Below are positions 25,686-34,817 of a stretch of 64,000 nucleotides of DNA, in pieces. Within the stretch, counting starts at the first letter, position 1, and every line of letters begins with the position of its first letter. The translations under genes were made by a program, and so were the position numbers. Below the pieces are notes generated by a model that searched no databases, had not been told where the DNA came from, and saw only the letters and a list, made by a program, of their open reading frames with translations. The stretch is from Pseudomonadota bacterium (GTDB lineage: Bacteria > Pseudomonadota > Alphaproteobacteria > Sphingomonadales > Sphingomonadaceae): positions 62,001 to 126,000 of the forward strand of contig JAJZTH010000001.1 in assembly GCA_021849075.1 (NCBI GenBank), written 5' to 3'.

Positions 25686-28529
25686 ATGGCTTATAAGCCG
25701 TTCGCACTCGGTTCTGCGTCCATGGTCGCGATGATGCTCGCCAGCGCCGTCCACGCACAGGAAGCGCCCGCCACCGCGCCGCAGGTCGCCCAGAGCGATG
25801 ATGAAGCCGCCGACATCGTCGTCACCGGCGTCCGCGCCTCGATCGTCGGCGCGCTCAACGTCCGCAAGCAATCGACCCAGATCGTCGACTCGATCGTGTC
25901 CGAAGACGTCGGTAAACTGCCCGACAACAACGTCATCGAAGCCCTCCAGCGCGTCACCGGCATTCAGGTCACGAACCGCACCGGCGGCGAAGCGGCCGGC
26001 ATCTCGATCCGCGGCCTGCCCGACGCGCTCACCACGCTCAACGGCCGCAACATCTTCACCGCCGCCGGCCAGTCCTTCTCGCTGCAAGATATTTCGGCGA
26101 ACCTCGTCAACCGCGTCGACGTGTTCAAGACCCGCTCGGCAGACCAGATCGAAACCGGCCTTGCGGGTCAGGTCGACGTCCAGACCCGTCGCCCGTTCGA
26201 CTTTGACGGCTTTGCCATTTCGGGCCTCGCCCGCGGCATCTATAATGAGCAGGCCGACACCTATAACCCCAACGTCGCGCTGCTGGTCAGCAACCGCTGG
26301 GAAACCGGCATCGGCGACATCGGCATCCTGGTGAACGGCAGCTACACCCGCACCAAATATCGCGACCAGACCGTGACGTCGGGCGCGCTGGTGCCCTTCG
26401 CCGACATGAACCCGACCGCCGGCACCGGCCTCAGCGCGTTCCAGCGCATCTTCCCGGCCGCCAAAGACCCGATCACCGGCGAATATGTCGTTGCGCCGAC
26501 ACTGGGCGCGTGGGAACCCGGCCTTGACCGCGGCCTGTCGACCGCAGCCGGCTCGACCATGCTCGTCAACGGCGTGGAAACTCCTTATTATCTCTCGCGC
26601 GACGCCGCCTTCAGCTCGGACCTTTACGGCAAGCGGGAACGCCCCTCCTTCAATGTCGCGCTGCAATGGGCGCCCAACAGCAGCTCGGTCTACACCGCCG
26701 AAGTCTTCTATGCCGGCTTCCGTGGCGACACGTTCAACAGCCTGCAGTTCAGCTTCGTCGACTATTGGGCCAACCCGGTCGCCCCCACCCTCTATGACGG
26801 CACCAACATCGTCAAATCGCGCACCGCCAACAGCGTCTATGGCTTCAACAGCGGCGACTATAGCAAGTCCAAGACCGACAGCTTCGTCTATGCGCTGAAC
26901 GGCAAATGGGATCTGGGCGATCGCGGCAAGATCATCGGCGACATCGCCTATCAGACCAGCACGGTGAAATCCTCTTTCATCGCCATGCGCACCGATCGCG
27001 TCGCCAACTCGATCAACGTCGATTATAACGCTGGCGGCGGCATCGCCTCCTATCATTTCGATGACGACAGCCTGCTGAACGACACCAGCGTCTGGAACGT
27101 CGCGCAGCTTTACGACAATGCCAATCGCGACAAGGGCAGCGCCATCACCGGCACGCTCGATGGCTATTATACCTGGGATGAAGGCTTCATCCGTCAGGTA
27201 AAGGCCGGCATCCGCATCGACCAGCGCAAGGCGTCCAACGCCGTGCGCACACAGGATCGCGGCGCGCCGTTGGTGGCCACCAACCTGGCCGGCCTGGGCG
27301 AAGGCGCAGCCTTTACCAACAAGGATTTCTACCAGGGCCGCGCCGACGTCCCGACCAGCTGGACGCTGGCCAATGGCTATTGGCTCTATGACAATGCCGA
27401 TGCGGTGCGCGCCCTTTACGGCCTGCCGACGTCGGACCAGCTGTCGCTGCAAAAGACCTTCGACATCGATGAAAGCACCATCGCCATGTACCTGCAGGTC
27501 GACGGCGAAGTGTCGATCTTCGGTCGCCCGCTTAAGCTTCAGGCCGGCGCGCGCTATGTCACCGTCGACACCGACTACAACTTCTTCGACCGCTACAATA
27601 ATGGCGCCCATACCGGCGTGTCGCAGGGTTCGGATCGCTGGCTGCCCAGCTTCACCGCCCGCTACGAGATTTTCGACAATCTGCGCCTGCGCTTCAACTA
27701 TGGCGAAACGCTGCGCCGCCCCAATTTTGGCGACATCAACCCGAACTACAGCCTGACCGGCGACCTTACCAATGTCGGTTATGGCAGCGGCTCGGCCGGC
27801 ACCGCCAATCTGGCGCCGACCCACTCGAAGAATATCGACGTGGCGCTGGAATGGTATTTCGAACGCAACAGTGCGATCACGCTGACCGCCTTTCGTCGCA
27901 AGATCGACGGCCTGGTCGTTCCGCTCACGATCCGCGAATATATCCCGAACAACGGCATCGAAGCCGGCGCGACGGACTATTTCTCCATCACCCGTCCGGT
28001 CAACGCCTCCAACGGCGTGCTCAAGGGACTGGAACTGGGCCTGACCTACTTCCCCAGCTATCTGCCGGGTCCGCTTGACGGCCTTGGCTTCGTGGGCAGC
28101 GTCACCGTCCTCGACTCCAAGCAGAATATCCCGCTGTCCAACTCGGCCGGAGAAATCACCGGGCAGGCCACCTCGTCCTTCTTCGGCGTGTCGGACCTCA
28201 GCTACAACGCCACGCTGGCCTATGATAACGGCCCGATCGGCGCGCGCCTGTCCTATATCTGGCGCAAGGAGTTCCTGGCGAACAACGAAGCACGCCTGTT
28301 CGCCAACCCGATCGGCGTGTGGCGCAACCCGGAAAAGAGCCTGGACCTCCAGCTCACCTGGAACCTCAACGACCGTCTCGGCGTGACCTTCGACGCGGTG
28401 AATCTCACCAAGTCGAAGCAGCAGACCTATTATAAGTTCGAAGATGTCGGCGGCCCCGAGCAGTTCAACCTCGGCACCACCCTGATCGCGCGCACCTTTG
28501 CGCTGGGCGTCCGCTACACCTTCAAATAA
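25686..28529 (+). CDS. TonB-dependent receptor, carbohydrate type
   Basis: A 947-residue outer-membrane receptor. A signal peptide (MAYKPFALGSASMVAMMLAS, cut near VHA-QE) is followed by the TonB-box region and plug (DIVVTGVRASIVGALNVRKQ, then VGKLPDNNVIEALQRVTGIQ), then a long 22-strand barrel ending in the aromatic FALGVRYTFK. The plug style is that of the large TonB receptors that import plant oligosaccharides. Being between arabinanases and a GH63-like enzyme, it probably brings arabino-oligosaccharides into the periplasm. AGGAGAGG precedes the ATG at 25686; the earlier in-frame ATG lacks a signal sequence. Tandem operator copies lie upstream and a terminator follows. Confidence 0.95.
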   Translation: MAYKPFALGSASMVAMMLASAVHAQEAPATAPQVAQSDDEAADIVVTGVRASIVGALNVRKQSTQIVDSIVSEDVGKLPDNNVIEALQRVTGIQVTNRTGGEAAGISIRGLPDALTTLNGRNIFTAAGQSFSLQDISANLVNRVDVFKTRSADQIETGLAGQVDVQTRRPFDFDGFAISGLARGIYNEQADTYNPNVALLVSNRWETGIGDIGILVNGSYTRTKYRDQTVTSGALVPFADMNPTAGTGLSAFQRIFPAAKDPITGEYVVAPTLGAWEPGLDRGLSTAAGSTMLVNGVETPYYLSRDAAFSSDLYGKRERPSFNVALQWAPNSSSVYTAEVFYAGFRGDTFNSLQFSFVDYWANPVAPTLYDGTNIVKSRTANSVYGFNSGDYSKSKTDSFVYALNGKWDLGDRGKIIGDIAYQTSTVKSSFIAMRTDRVANSINVDYNAGGGIASYHFDDDSLLNDTSVWNVAQLYDNANRDKGSAITGTLDGYYTWDEGFIRQVKAGIRIDQRKASNAVRTQDRGAPLVATNLAGLGEGAAFTNKDFYQGRADVPTSWTLANGYWLYDNADAVRALYGLPTSDQLSLQKTFDIDESTIAMYLQVDGEVSIFGRPLKLQAGARYVTVDTDYNFFDRYNNGAHTGVSQGSDRWLPSFTARYEIFDNLRLRFNYGETLRRPNFGDINPNYSLTGDLTNVGYGSGSAGTANLAPTHSKNIDVALEWYFERNSAITLTAFRRKIDGLVVPLTIREYIPNNGIEAGATDYFSITRPVNASNGVLKGLELGLTYFPSYLPGPLDGLGFVGSVTVLDSKQNIPLSNSAGEITGQATSSFFGVSDLSYNATLAYDNGPIGARLSYIWRKEFLANNEARLFANPIGVWRNPEKSLDLQLTWNLNDRLGVTFDAVNLTKSKQQTYYKFEDVGGPEQFNLGTTLIARTFALGVRYTFK

Positions 28530-28539
28530 GTGTGCCCAT

Positions 28540-28567
28540 GGAGCGCGGCGTCTCCTCGCCGCGCTCC
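28540..28567 (+). terminator. Terminator of the TonB receptor gene
   Basis: GGAGCGCGGCG at 28540-28550 pairs perfectly with CGCCGCGCTCC at 28557-28567 around TCTCCT. A second hairpin, ATGGCGGCCG with CGGCCGCCAT (28573-28619), follows and ends in TATTTG. Confidence 0.8.
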
Positions 28568-28647
28568 ATAACATGGCGGCCGTATCGGGATGCTCTCCAG
28601 TCCCGCTGCGGCCGCCATATTTGTTTGTGGATTACAGGGAGAAGATG

Positions 28648-30705
28648 ATGCGTGCGATCAACATGCTGCTGCTGGCCGGGGCCGCCTTTGCCGGGATCGG
28701 CGCCGCCTCGCCTCCCTCACCCACGATCGGTACGCCCGTGATGGACACGGCCGCCATCGCCGCCCAGCGCTTCGGCAATGACGCGCCCTGGTATCGCGAT
28801 CGAATCCCCTTCTTCGAATCCGCCGATCCGACCATCGACGCCGTCTATTATTATCGTTGGCAGATATTCCGCGGGCATCAGCGCGATCTGGGCGCGGAAG
28901 GCTATATCACCACCGAATTTTTCGACGACGTCGACTGGCAGCGCCATCCCTATGCCAGCCTGAACGACGCCAGCGGCTTCCACATCGGCGAAGGGCGCTG
29001 GCTCAATGATCGCCGCTTCACCGACGATTATATCAACTTCATGTATGGCAGCGGCGGCAATGACCGCCACTTCACCGATCATATGGCCGACAGCGTGTGG
29101 GGCCGCTATCTGGTCGACGGCGACCGCGCCGATGCGCTGAAGCACCTGCCGGTCATGAACCATATCTATCGCCTGTGGGACGATAAATATGACTTCGACA
29201 AGGGCCTCTATTTCGTGGAGCCTTTGCTCGACGCGACCGAATATACCGTCTCCTCGATCGACGCTTCGGGCGGCAAGGACGGGTTTCGGGGCGGTGAAGC
29301 CTTCCGCCCCTCGGTCAACAGCTATATGTTCGCCAATGCCCGCGCCCTCTCCAAAATGGCGGAGATGGCCGGCGACAAGGCCATGGCGGCCGACTATGCC
29401 GCCCGCGCCGACGCTCTCAAGCAGCGCGTCCTGACCGACCTGTGGAGCGACAAACTCACCCACTTCATCGACCGCCACCAGTCGAAGACCGATTTCGTCA
29501 ATTACTGGGATCCGATCCGCAATCGCGAACTGGTCGGCTATCTGCCGTGGATGTTCAACCTCGTCCCCGACGATGCGAAATATGCGGCTGCATGGACGCA
29601 TCTGCTCGACCCCGCCTCGCTCGCCGGCAAGGCTGGCATGCGCACGGTCGAGGCCAGTTACGAATATTATATGCGGCAATATCGCTATCTGGGCGAAGCG
29701 CCCGAATGCCAGTGGAACGGCCCGATCTGGCCCTATCAGACGACGCAGGTGCTGCACGCCATGGCCAATCTGCTGGACCATTATAAAGCCGACGGTCCCG
29801 TCACCCGCAGCGCCTATATGCGCTTGCTGCGCCAATATGCCGCGCTTCATTATCAGGGCGGCGGCAAGGATCGGCGACTGGATATCGAAGAGGATTATCA
29901 CCCCGAAACCGGTAAGCCGATCGTCGGCCTCGACCGCAGCCATCATTATTTCCATTCCGGCTTCAACGATCTGATCCTGACCGGCCTGGTCGGCATCCGC
30001 CCCCGCGCCGATAATGTGCTGGAAGTGAACCCGCTGCTGCCCGCCGCCGGCGACAGCCAGGCCCTCCCCTGGTTCCGCGCCCAGGACATTCCCTATCATG
30101 GCCATAAGGTCGCGGTGACATGGGATGCGGACGGCCGCCACTACCGACGTGGCAAGGGGCTGTCGATCGAGGTTGACGGCCGCGAAGTCGCCCGGCGCGA
30201 AACGCTCGGCCGCATCGAAGTCCCCGTCGCGCGCGCCGCCACGCCCGCCATCGCCCGTCCGATCAATCTGGCGGTGCAACTGGTGCGCGGCCAGTTTCCG
30301 ATCGGCTCCGCCTCCAGCAACGACGCGCCGGAAAATGTGCATGATGCGATCGACGGCCGCGTCTGGTTCTTCCCCGAACTGCCCAATGGCTGGTCTTCGG
30401 CGCCCACACCCGCAGCCTCACAGCAATATTATGCGATCGATCTGGGCAAAGCCACGCCCCTCGCTCGCGCCGAACTCGCCTTCTTCGCCGATGGCAAGGA
30501 ATTTGCCGTCCCGCAAAGCTACCGCCTGCAAACCTGGATCGATGGCGACTGGCGCGACGTCGCCACACCAGAGGGTAGCCCCGTCGCCAATGGCGTAACC
30601 GATATCCGCTGGCCGCAGCTTCAGGCCAGCAAGGTCCGCCTGATCTTTACCCAGCCGGCGGGCAAAGCCACGCGCCTCGCCGAATTCAAACTCTTTGGGG
30701 TATGA
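28648..30705 (+). CDS. GH63-like glycoside hydrolase with C-terminal discoidin-like domain
   Basis: A 685-residue exported enzyme. After a signal peptide (MRAINMLLLAGAAFAGIGAA), residues 40-500 show an (alpha/alpha)6 barrel of the GH63/MGH1 type: YYYRWQIFRGHQRDLGAEGY, ECQWNGPIWPYQTTQVLHAM and RSHHYFHSGFNDLILTGLVG. The last 140 residues (IGSASSNDAPENVHDAIDGR to the end) look like an F5/8-type carbohydrate-binding domain. The exact GH family is not certain, but a role on arabinose- or galactose-containing side chains fits the cluster. The ATG at 28648 has AGGGAGA five bases upstream; ATG 28645 is also possible. Confidence 0.78.
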   Translation: MRAINMLLLAGAAFAGIGAASPPSPTIGTPVMDTAAIAAQRFGNDAPWYRDRIPFFESADPTIDAVYYYRWQIFRGHQRDLGAEGYITTEFFDDVDWQRHPYASLNDASGFHIGEGRWLNDRRFTDDYINFMYGSGGNDRHFTDHMADSVWGRYLVDGDRADALKHLPVMNHIYRLWDDKYDFDKGLYFVEPLLDATEYTVSSIDASGGKDGFRGGEAFRPSVNSYMFANARALSKMAEMAGDKAMAADYAARADALKQRVLTDLWSDKLTHFIDRHQSKTDFVNYWDPIRNRELVGYLPWMFNLVPDDAKYAAAWTHLLDPASLAGKAGMRTVEASYEYYMRQYRYLGEAPECQWNGPIWPYQTTQVLHAMANLLDHYKADGPVTRSAYMRLLRQYAALHYQGGGKDRRLDIEEDYHPETGKPIVGLDRSHHYFHSGFNDLILTGLVGIRPRADNVLEVNPLLPAAGDSQALPWFRAQDIPYHGHKVAVTWDADGRHYRRGKGLSIEVDGREVARRETLGRIEVPVARAATPAIARPINLAVQLVRGQFPIGSASSNDAPENVHDAIDGRVWFFPELPNGWSSAPTPAASQQYYAIDLGKATPLARAELAFFADGKEFAVPQSYRLQTWIDGDWRDVATPEGSPVANGVTDIRWPQLQASKVRLIFTQPAGKATRLAEFKLFGV

Positions 30706-30795
30706 ACAACGAAGCACGGATGAAAACCCGCCACCCCCCGCGCCATCTTTGCTGGCCACCGCTAGAAAGGAGTGATACACCGCCAAATAAGTCAA

Positions 30796-31467
30796 ATGAC
30801 GCAGATACTCGCCCCTTCCCGTCCCGGCATTTATGCCAGAGGCACCGAAACGGTTTCCGCCATCCTGAAGGCGGCGCTGGACGTGCTGATTGACGAAGGG
30901 GCGGATGCCTTTACTATCCGCCGCATCGCCGCACGCTGCGACATGAAGGTGGGCAATGTCAGCTATCATTTTCCCCGCAAGGAAATGCTGATCCAGGTGC
31001 TTCTGGACGAGCTGGTCGACAGCTATGGCAAGATGCTCGACGATGTCGTGCGCAAGCCGGGTCTGACCGCGGAAGAACGGCTGAAGCTGGTCATCATCCT
31101 GTGCCTGGACGATATCGGATCGAAGCGGACGACCCATCTCTTCACCGAACTGTGGGCGCTGGCCAATCATAATGAATTCGTCGCCGACCGCGTCCGCGCC
31201 TTTTACGAGCGGGTGCATGGCGTGATTGGCGATTATGTCGCCGCCATCAATCCGGCCCTGTCGGAAGAAGATGTGCGCACCGTCGCCCTGTTCATCAGCG
31301 CGACGATGGAGGGGGCCACCCCCTTCCTTGGCCATGGCAAGCCTTGGGCCGACAAGATGCCCGCCTTCACCGCGCTCGCCGTTCAGTCGCTGGTGACGCT
31401 GGCCCGCACCGCGACATCGAGCGACATCGCGGCTCTTGCCCCTGCAAAAGAGCCGGAATTGGCCTGA
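30796..31467 (+). CDS. TetR-family transcriptional regulator
   Basis: A protein of about 223 residues with an N-terminal TetR helix-turn-helix (FTIRRIAARCDMKVGNVSYH, followed by FPRKEMLIQVLLDEL) and a helical ligand-binding C-terminal domain. The start is uncertain: the ATG at 30796 begins MTQILAPSRPGIYARGTETV, while AAAGGAG lies about 24 bp upstream and overlaps a GTG at 30772 that would add eight residues. It follows the GH63-like gene by 90 bp and precedes the amine dehydrogenase cluster, from which a long family B hairpin separates it. The likely target is that cluster, where a palindrome lies at 31635-31652. Confidence 0.88.
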   Translation: MTQILAPSRPGIYARGTETVSAILKAALDVLIDEGADAFTIRRIAARCDMKVGNVSYHFPRKEMLIQVLLDELVDSYGKMLDDVVRKPGLTAEERLKLVIILCLDDIGSKRTTHLFTELWALANHNEFVADRVRAFYERVHGVIGDYVAAINPALSEEDVRTVALFISATMEGATPFLGHGKPWADKMPAFTALAVQSLVTLARTATSSDIAALAPAKEPELA

Positions 31468-31488
31468 AAGCCTTCTTGAAAATGCGCC

Positions 31489-31618
31489 TGCGGCGCATCC
31501 GCACCGGCCCACACCCCCACCCGACCTCCCATCAGGATACCATGTCTGGGAGGTCGGGTGGGGGTGTGGGCCGGTGCCGCAATGAAAATGCGCTCTTCCG
31601 CGCATTTTCAAAAAGACC
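31489..31618. repeat. Family B long hairpin repeat, copy 1
   Basis: A perfect 31-bp inverted repeat (31501-31531 with 31547-31577; left arm begins GCACCGGCCCACACCCCCAC) encloses a 15-base loop. It is flanked by GAAAATGCGC on each side, and the right copy pairs with GCGCATTTTC to make a second hairpin ending in AAAAA. A related unit lies at 43752-43863. It sits between tetR and mauB and can act as a terminator. Confidence 0.9.
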
Positions 31619-31634
31619 CTAAACCTATCGCGCC

Positions 31635-31652
31635 GCAACATTTATTTGTTGC
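31635..31652. promoter_or_regulatory. Palindrome upstream of the amine dehydrogenase operon
   Basis: GCAACA, TTTATT and TGTTGC form an 18-bp interrupted palindrome. TTGACC, a good -35 hexamer, lies 17 bp downstream at 31670. The size and symmetry suit a TetR operator, and the inverse reading shares CAAATAA with the region just before tetR. Confidence 0.35.
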
Positions 31653-31737
31653 CAGACCGTTTCACCCCCTTGACCGAATCTGGACAGGTGTCAAACCTTG
31701 TCACAGACGCAGCAGGCACCAAGGGGGATCAGCCAGC

Positions 31738-32913
31738 ATGTCGACCGCCACACGCAGGATTTTCGCCGCCGCTTTCTCCGCCCTGTTGCTGGGCAGCGCC
31801 GGCATAGCCCATGCCGACCTTGCCGACACCAAAGCCGCGCTGGAACCCGAAGAATCGGACGTCATGACCATCGACCCGCCCAAACCGACATGGTTCTATG
31901 TCGACGGCGGGTGGGACATGCCGGGCACCAGCATCTTCGACGGCGAAAGCGGCAAGATGAAGGGCATGGTCGAAACCCGCCGCCTCGCCGACATGGCGAT
32001 CGATCCGGCCGGCCAATATTATTATGTCGCCGAAACCATCTGGTCGAAGGTCGATCGCGGCACCCGGCAGGATATGGTGACGGTCTATGACAGCAAGACG
32101 CTGAACCTCGTCACCGAAATTCCCCTGCCCGGCCGCATCCTCATCGGATCGCGCAAGAACAACTTCATCGTCAGCGATGATGGCAAGACAGCCTATGTCT
32201 ATGATTTCAGCCCGACGTCGGGCGTGAACATCGTCGATCTGGCGAAAAAGAAGTTCACCGCCGCGATCGAACTACCCGGCTGCGCCAGCTTGATGCCCAA
32301 TCCGGGCGTGGGCTTTTCGGCGCTCTGTTCGGACGGATCGATCGCCACCGTCGCGGTCAAGGGCGCGAAGGGCGACATCACCCACACCGCCCCCTTCTTC
32401 GACGCGACCAACGACCCGATCTTCGACAATTTCGCCTATGACCGGAAGAAGAAGACCACCACCTTCCTGACCTATACCGGCCAGATTTACGTGGCGCAGA
32501 TCAGCGCCAGCCCGACCGTCGCCGCGCCCTTTTCGATCCAGACGGCGGCCGGCATCCGCGTGGGTGAAACCAAGCCGCTGGAGGTCAACTGGTATCCAGG
32601 CGGCCGCCAGCCCATGGCGCTGCACCGCGCCACCGGCATGTTGTTCGTGCTGATGCACAAGGGCGAATATTGGTCGCACAAGGAATCGGGCGACGAAGTG
32701 TGGCAGGTCGATGTCGCCGCCCAGAAGGTGGTGAAGCGCTTCACGCTCAAAGACCCGATGAACAATATCGAGGTGTCGCAGACTGACAAGCCGCTGCTCT
32801 ACATGAACGGCGAAAAGGGCGAGGCGCTGGTGCTGGACGTCGCCACGGGTGAGGAAAAGCACAAGATCGAAAAAGCCGGCGGCGGCGTCATCACCGTGCC
32901 GGAGGTCTATTGA
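31738..32913 (+). CDS. mauB: Amine dehydrogenase heavy (beta-propeller) subunit
   Basis: A 391-residue periplasmic protein, seven-bladed beta-propeller of the MauB/AauB family, the large subunit of TTQ-dependent amine dehydrogenases. A signal peptide (RRIFAAAFSALLLGSAGIAH, cut after HA) precedes a Pro-rich strand and repeated blade motifs such as RLADMAIDPAGQYYYVAETI and GEYWSHKESGDEVWQVDVA. It forms an alpha2-beta2 complex with the light chain encoded at 34084 and oxidises primary amines to aldehyde and ammonia. AAGGGGGATC precedes the ATG. Whether the substrate is methylamine or an aromatic amine cannot be decided by eye. Confidence 0.9.
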   Translation: MSTATRRIFAAAFSALLLGSAGIAHADLADTKAALEPEESDVMTIDPPKPTWFYVDGGWDMPGTSIFDGESGKMKGMVETRRLADMAIDPAGQYYYVAETIWSKVDRGTRQDMVTVYDSKTLNLVTEIPLPGRILIGSRKNNFIVSDDGKTAYVYDFSPTSGVNIVDLAKKKFTAAIELPGCASLMPNPGVGFSALCSDGSIATVAVKGAKGDITHTAPFFDATNDPIFDNFAYDRKKKTTTFLTYTGQIYVAQISASPTVAAPFSIQTAAGIRVGETKPLEVNWYPGGRQPMALHRATGMLFVLMHKGEYWSHKESGDEVWQVDVAAQKVVKRFTLKDPMNNIEVSQTDKPLLYMNGEKGEALVLDVATGEEKHKIEKAGGGVITVPEVY

Positions 32914-32915
32914 CC

Positions 32916-33455
32916 ATGTCAGCGCTGGTGGAGCAGGCGCTGGCCCTGTTCGGCCTGACCGTCTCGATCGCCGTCGGCCTGCTCTTTCTGGCCGCCGGCA
33001 TCGCCCAATGGCGGCACCGCGCCCTGCTGCCCGGCGTGATCGCCAATTACCGGCTGTTGCCCGCCGCGCTGGTCGGATCGGCAGCCACGGCTCTGCCACT
33101 GGCGGAGGTCGCGACCGGCGTCGCACTGCTGATCGGCCTGCATCCGCTGGCGGTCGTCGTCGCCATGGCGCTGCTGCTGCTCTTTGCAGGCGCAATGGCG
33201 ATCAACATCGTGCGCGGACGTAGCCATATCGATTGCGGTTGCGGCCATGGCGCACTGCGTCATCCGATCGGCTGGCCGCTGGTCGCCCGCAATGTCGCGC
33301 TCGCCGCGCTGCTCGGCCTGCGCCTGCTGCCCGCCCCGGCTTTCGGTGCGATGGATATCGCCACCGCGATCGCCGGCGGCATCGCCATCGCGCTTCTCTG
33401 CCTGCTGTTCCAGTCGCTGACGGCGCTCGCCGCGTCGCCCGCTCATCGGAGATAA
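32916..33455 (+). CDS. mauE: MauE/DoxX-type membrane protein for amine dehydrogenase maturation
   Basis: A 179-residue inner-membrane protein with four or five hydrophobic segments, starting MSALVEQALALFGLTVSIAV. The region RGRSHIDCGCGHGALRHPIG carries a Cys-x-Cys pair typical of MauE and related thiol proteins. MauE works with MauD in forming the many disulfides of the light chain in the periplasm. The ATG at 32916 is two bases after the mauB stop; the reading from a TTG at 32910 overlaps mauB and is less likely. It is followed two bases later by mauD. Confidence 0.88.
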   Translation: MSALVEQALALFGLTVSIAVGLLFLAAGIAQWRHRALLPGVIANYRLLPAALVGSAATALPLAEVATGVALLIGLHPLAVVVAMALLLLFAGAMAINIVRGRSHIDCGCGHGALRHPIGWPLVARNVALAALLGLRLLPAPAFGAMDIATAIAGGIAIALLCLLFQSLTALAASPAHRR

Positions 33456-33456
33456 T

Positions 33457-34059
33457 ATGCTGACCTCGCTCATCATTTCGCAGATCGTCTCCTGGATCGT
33501 CATTATCGGCCTCGTCGTCGCGCTGCTGGCGCTGGCACGGCAGGTGGGCGTGCTGCACATTCGCGTCGCCCCGGCCGGCGCGCTCGCCACCAGCGGCGGG
33601 CCGTCCGTGGGCAGCAGCACCGGGCCGATCGTGACGCAGGACCTCAATGGCAGGCCGGTAACGATCGGCGGCCACGCCCATGGCGTATCGCTGCGCCTGC
33701 TGCTGTTCGTGTCGGCGCAATGCCCGCTCTGCAAGGCGGTGATCCCGATGGCGACCAGCTTCGCCCATGCCGAGCGCGTCGCTTTGACCTTCGTGGGCGA
33801 TGATGATGTCGCCGCCCAGCGCGCGATGATCGCCCAGCATGGACTGGAAAGCTACGCCTTCGTCAACGGTCCCGAGGTCGGCCAAGCCTATGAAGTCGCC
33901 AAGCTGCCCTTCGCCGTGCTGCTCGACGCCGAAGGCGCGATCTTGTCCAAGGGGCTGGTCAACAGCCGCGAGCATCTCGAAAGCCTGATCGTCGCCCATG
34001 AAATGGGCATCCGCACAGTGCAGGATTATATCGGCAGCCTGAAGGCGCAGGCGGCGTAA
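33457..34059 (+). CDS. mauD: MauD, membrane-anchored thiol-disulfide protein
   Basis: A 200-residue protein with one N-terminal membrane anchor (LIISQIVSWIVIIGLVVALL) and a periplasmic thioredoxin-like domain carrying the motif C89-P-L-C92 in SAQCPLCKAVI. The cis-Pro region is VAKLPFAVLLDAEG. MauD is needed for stable light chain in methylamine users, presumably as a disulfide isomerase. It lies between mauE and the light-chain gene in one operon. Confidence 0.92.
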   Translation: MLTSLIISQIVSWIVIIGLVVALLALARQVGVLHIRVAPAGALATSGGPSVGSSTGPIVTQDLNGRPVTIGGHAHGVSLRLLLFVSAQCPLCKAVIPMATSFAHAERVALTFVGDDDVAAQRAMIAQHGLESYAFVNGPEVGQAYEVAKLPFAVLLDAEGAILSKGLVNSREHLESLIVAHEMGIRTVQDYIGSLKAQAA

Positions 34060-34083
34060 AATTCGATTTTGGGGGAACGACAG

Positions 34084-34629
34084 ATGAAGAAGTTCAACGC
34101 CGACGCCCTTGGGGAAAAGCTGCTGCGCACCTTCGCCGGCGGCTCCTCACGCCGGTCGATGCTGACGCGGCTGGGGGCCGCGCTGGTCGCCGCGCCCGCC
34201 TTCCCGCTGCTGCCCGTCAGCCGCGCCGAGGCCGCCAAGCCCGACCGATCGCCCGAAGCCAAGACTTTCTTCGCCCGCACCGCGCAGACGAAGGACGACA
34301 CAAAATGCGACTATTGGCGCTATTGTGCGATCGACGGCGCGCTGTGCACCTGCTGCGGCGGCGGCATTCACAGCTGCCCGCCCGGCGCAGAGCCTTCGCC
34401 GGTCAGCTGGGTCGGCACCTGCATCAACCCGGACGATGGCAAAGCCTATCTGATCGCCTATCGCGATTGTTGCGGCAAACCCGCCTGCGGCCAGTGCGGC
34501 TGCGACAATACCGACCGCGAAACCCAGCTTTACATGCCTCAGCTGAACAATGACGTGATCTGGTGTTTCGGCACCAGCAGCATGGATTATCACTGTTCCA
34601 CCGCCGTCATGGTGGGCGCGGCGAGTTGA
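34084..34629 (+). CDS. mauA: TTQ amine dehydrogenase light subunit
   Basis: A 181-residue precursor. The twin-arginine signal (SSRRSMLTRLGAALVAAPAF) exports it, and the mature part holds 14 Cys. By alignment with the Paracoccus light chain from memory, the two Trp that cross-link to TTQ are W109 (SPVSWVGTC) and W160 (NDVIWCFGT), and the catalytic/biogenesis Asp residues are D84 (AIDG) and D128 (YRDCCG), all present, so the cofactor can form. Reducing power from amines passes from TTQ to a cupredoxin or cytochrome. The operon lacks mauG and amicyanin. The ATG at 34084 follows GGGGGAACGACAG. Confidence 0.95.
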   Translation: MKKFNADALGEKLLRTFAGGSSRRSMLTRLGAALVAAPAFPLLPVSRAEAAKPDRSPEAKTFFARTAQTKDDTKCDYWRYCAIDGALCTCCGGGIHSCPPGAEPSPVSWVGTCINPDDGKAYLIAYRDCCGKPACGQCGCDNTDRETQLYMPQLNNDVIWCFGTSSMDYHCSTAVMVGAAS

Positions 34630-34665
34630 GTCTCATATCGTGACCGTAGATTGCTCCAACCATAG

Positions 34666-34732
34666 CCGTTCGCTTCGAGCCCTTCGACTGCCTGCCAAGG
34701 CAGGCGCGCAGGACAGGACAAGGTCGAGAAGC
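34666..34732. repeat. Diverged family A repeat
   Basis: CCGTTCGCTTCGAGCCCTTC and the right part AGGTCGAGAAGCGG resemble degraded family A arms around a CCTGCC..GGCAGG hairpin. It lies in the 188-bp gap between the light-chain and cytochrome genes. No other feature is seen in this gap. Confidence 0.5.
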
Positions 34733-34817
34733 GGATAGTGCTGCACTTGCGTTGATCGACTTCGCTTGAAAAGAACGGGTCGAGGTAAACGCATCTCAGC
34801 CTAAGTAAGCGACACGC

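Noticed and set aside
25578-28574. 998-codon open frame antisense to the TonB receptor
   Set aside because: It mirrors the receptor gene exactly, has no family motifs and arises from GC-rich codon bias; the plus-strand receptor has a signal peptide, plug and barrel.
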